Assembly (NCBI GenBank): GCA_938049385.1
Contig: CALIBQ010000022.1
Span: 30,871-94,870 of the forward strand
Length of the DNA stretch: 64,000 nt
Source of the DNA: an uncultured Anaerolineae bacterium
Lineage (GTDB): Bacteria > Chloroflexota > Anaerolineae > JACIWP01
Direction: 5' to 3'
A program made the translations under genes and the position numbers. The notes beneath the pieces were generated by a model, which searched no databases, was not told where the DNA came from, and saw nothing but the letters and a program-made list of their open reading frames with translations. Shown here piece by piece: positions 62,461 to 64,000 of this stretch (positions are counted from its first letter, which is position 1; each line of letters begins with the position of its first letter).

Positions 62461-63837
62461 TTATGCTCTTGGGCGCACGACCCATGTGGCGCCGGCCAGC
62501 GACACCACGATGAGCGCCAGCGCAATCTCCACCAGCCGGATAAGGAACAGGGTATCCTCGTTGAAGAAGCCGGCGCCCTGGCTGATTTCCGGGGCGGGGA
62601 CCGGCGCTTGTTCCGGCGCGGCGGCGGTGGCCGGCGCGGCCGGCATGGCGCGCTGGGCGACCGCCGTGGCCGGCTCCTCGGCGGTAGGCGCGGCAGGCGT
62701 CGGCGTGACCTGGCCGGCCTCGGCCGGCGGCACTGGTGTTGGCGTTGGCATGGCCGTCGGCGTTTCCATCGTCGGCGTGGGGGTTGGCGTAAGGGCTTCA
62801 GCGAGCGCCTCTGCGGTTGCGGCCGGCGCGGCCTCAGCCGTGGCGGTCTGCGCCACCGCTTCCGCGTTCTGCTGGTCGGCCGGCGGTGCGCCGCCGATGC
62901 CGCCGGCGCCACCCATTCCGCCGGCACCACCCGCGCCCGGCGGTGCCGGCACTTCATCGGGAGAGGTGACCGGCGGCTCGATAATCACTTCGGACGGGCT
63001 GGCGCCCGGGGTGCCCTCCGCCGGCGTGGGCAGTGGGCTGACCTTCGCCAGGGTGGTTGCGGTCGGTTCTTCCACCGCCGGCGTCTCCGAGGCCGCGGCC
63101 ACCGCCACCTGTGGGAGCGCCACCGCCGGCGCTGTGAGGGTGATCTCCACACCCGGGGTGATGGTGCCCTCCGGAAGGGCTGGTGTGGCTGAAACCTCGG
63201 TGCCAGCGGCGGCCATCATTTCGGGAGTAGCGGCTGGCGTTTCCGTGGGAGCCGGCGCTTCCAGCGGCGTGGGCGCGGCCATCAGCCCCATCACCGCGCC
63301 GGCTTCCGGGGTAGCCGGCGGCGCTTCAGTCGGCGCAGGCTCGGGCAGTACCAAGGCTTTGGCGGCCGGTGCCTCTGCCGGCTGGATGGCCGGCGCCGCT
63401 TCCGGCGTCACGAGGGCCGGCGCCTCAGCGATCAGGGTGGCTGGCGCCGGCACGGCGGCGCGCTCCATCATAGGAGCCGGGGCGGCCGGCATGCCCAGCA
63501 TGCCCTGCCGCAGGAGCAGGTCGCCGGCCAGCACTGCCGCCAGCATTATGGCGACGGCGGCAGTGGCGGCGCGCAGGAAGACGAAGACCGTGCTCGGGCG
63601 CGCCGGCTGGACGTCGGCCGGCCGCAGGACGAAGGAGCGCGGCACCTTCACTGCCGGCAGGGCATGCAGGAGCCGCACCACGCCCTGTAAGGTTTCCAGG
63701 CGCTGGCGACACTCGGCGCAGGCGGCCAGGTGGCGCTGGACGCGCTGCATCTCGCCGGCCGGCAGGGCCCGGTCCATATATGCGGAAAGCATCTCATCAT
63801 CGAGATGATTGCGCAGTGAATCCTTCGATGCGAACAT
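62461..63837 (-). CDS. Anti-sigma-factor-like protein with long Ala/Pro/Thr stalk
   Basis: 458 residues. Residues 10-55 are a zinc-finger HC2 domain of ECF anti-sigma factors (DDEMLSAYMDRALPAGEMQ, then HLAACAECRQRLE). A membrane span lies at about 87-107. Residues 110-420 are low-complexity Ala/Pro/Thr/Glu with a Gly-rich patch (GAGGAGGMGGAGGIGG), predicted outside. A second membrane span is near 430-452, ending VVRPRA. A sigma factor gene would be expected just upstream, but an IS630-type transposase begins there instead. Confidence 0.82.
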   Translation of the reverse strand: MFASKDSLRNHLDDEMLSAYMDRALPAGEMQRVQRHLAACAECRQRLETLQGVVRLLHALPAVKVPRSFVLRPADVQPARPSTVFVFLRAATAAVAIMLAAVLAGDLLLRQGMLGMPAAPAPMMERAAVPAPATLIAEAPALVTPEAAPAIQPAEAPAAKALVLPEPAPTEAPPATPEAGAVMGLMAAPTPLEAPAPTETPAATPEMMAAAGTEVSATPALPEGTITPGVEITLTAPAVALPQVAVAAASETPAVEEPTATTLAKVSPLPTPAEGTPGASPSEVIIEPPVTSPDEVPAPPGAGGAGGMGGAGGIGGAPPADQQNAEAVAQTATAEAAPAATAEALAEALTPTPTPTMETPTAMPTPTPVPPAEAGQVTPTPAAPTAEEPATAVAQRAMPAAPATAAAPEQAPVPAPEISQGAGFFNEDTLFLIRLVEIALALIVVSLAGATWVVRPRA

Positions 63838-63868
63838 TACCTCTTCTTCTCCATAGAATCCCTAGTAC

Positions 63869-63897
63869 TTGACCACGTTGGTTTCATACGGTATCCT
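63869..63897 (+). promoter_or_regulatory. Candidate promoter of the transposase gene
   Basis: TTGACC (63869-63874) and TATCCT (63892-63897), 17-base spacer, 35 bases before the transposase start. It may be part of the left end of the insertion sequence. Confidence 0.45.
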
Positions 63898-63931
63898 TCT
63901 CTCCATGACATTCATGTGGAGGGAAGGAATC

Positions 63932-64000
63932 ATGCCCAGGCCCAAGGTGTACGCAGTCGAGCTGACCGGGGAACAACGATCACGTCTGCTTGAGCTGGTC
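63932..64000 (+). mobile_element. IS630-type transposase, first 23 codons
   Basis: The frame opens MPRPKVYAVELTGEQRSRLL and runs off the window. This N-terminus is common in IS630-family transposases, which move to TA dinucleotides. GAGGGAAGG lies upstream. The left terminal inverted repeat should be between 63838 and 63931 but cannot be defined from one end. Confidence 0.65.

Overview
The window looks like a chromosome segment from a high-GC, anaerobic member of the Chloroflexota, probably the class Anaerolineae. This rests on gene content and style, not on an rRNA gene, because none is present. The signs are: Thr/Pro-rich secreted proteins; a secreted protein ending in a short Leu-Pro-Leu tail followed by basic residues; a membrane protein with two zinc ribbons and repeated Pro-Asp-Trp-Leu motifs; a four-gene pyruvate:ferredoxin oxidoreductase; an iron-hydrogenase-like sensor; and the palindrome GCCGGC repeated at very high density. 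Almost all of the sequence is coding, genes often overlap by 4-16 bases, and -10/-35 promoters of the sigma-70 type are easy to see.

Layout. 1-1516: the start of an MttB-type corrinoid methyltransferase (minus strand, cut by the window edge) diverges from lexA, whose promoter holds a GAAC-N4-GTTC SOS box. 1755-9507: a seven- or eight-gene plus-strand operon that I cannot assign to a known machine. It encodes a small protein, a DUF6754-type membrane protein, two multi-pass membrane proteins, the zinc-ribbon membrane protein, a GlmL/MutL-type actin-fold ATPase, a beta-barrel-like protein and a short protein with an LPXTG-like end. 9708-11434: an AAA ATPase and a small protein made of two related helix-turn-helix-like halves. 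11607-22561: purine biosynthesis in one run, purL (with two fused PurS-like domains), purQ, purB, purC, purE, purF, purD, purM and purN, followed by guaB at 22890. PurE is of the class II (animal) type, which fits the absence of purK. purH is not in the window.

24366-36712: a TauE/SafE-type exporter, then a long minus-strand block with lgt, a THEP1-type NTPase, plsX, a NERD-like membrane protein, two proteins sharing a novel C-terminal domain (one a glycoside-hydrolase-like protein of 994 residues), a GT39-type glycosyltransferase and a lamin-tail secreted protein. 36867-39118: an M50-like protease, a MraY/WecA-type sugar-phosphate transferase and a dCMP deaminase. 39331-42443: the porG-porD-porA-porB operon (minus), behind a strong promoter and a structured leader with a terminator. 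42683-47916: a DksA/TraR-type zinc finger, an ornithine aminotransferase, and an operon for a 2Fe-2S protein, a HydS-like sensory hydrogenase with a PAS domain, and a SpoIIE phosphatase.

48096-48337: three tRNA genes (Pro, Gly, Met/Ile2). 48693-55633: a complete branched-chain amino acid-type ABC transporter followed by two genes equivalent to the two halves of the plant Tm-1 protein. 56006-63837: flavin reductase-like protein, NYN nuclease, cytidine deaminase, CorC-type CBS protein, GlmU, tRNA-Gln, a metallo-beta-lactamase-fold hydrolase, Fpg and an anti-sigma-factor-like protein. The window ends inside the first codons of an IS630-type transposase.

Two families of short dispersed non-coding repeats (about 90-140 bp) occur in the intergenic gaps: family A at 22681 and 60574, family B at 34624, 44618 and 55847. 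The most likely undescribed system is the 1755-9507 operon; the por leader RNA, the purL leader, the HydS-SpoIIE module and the Liv/Tm-1 module are also worth attention.
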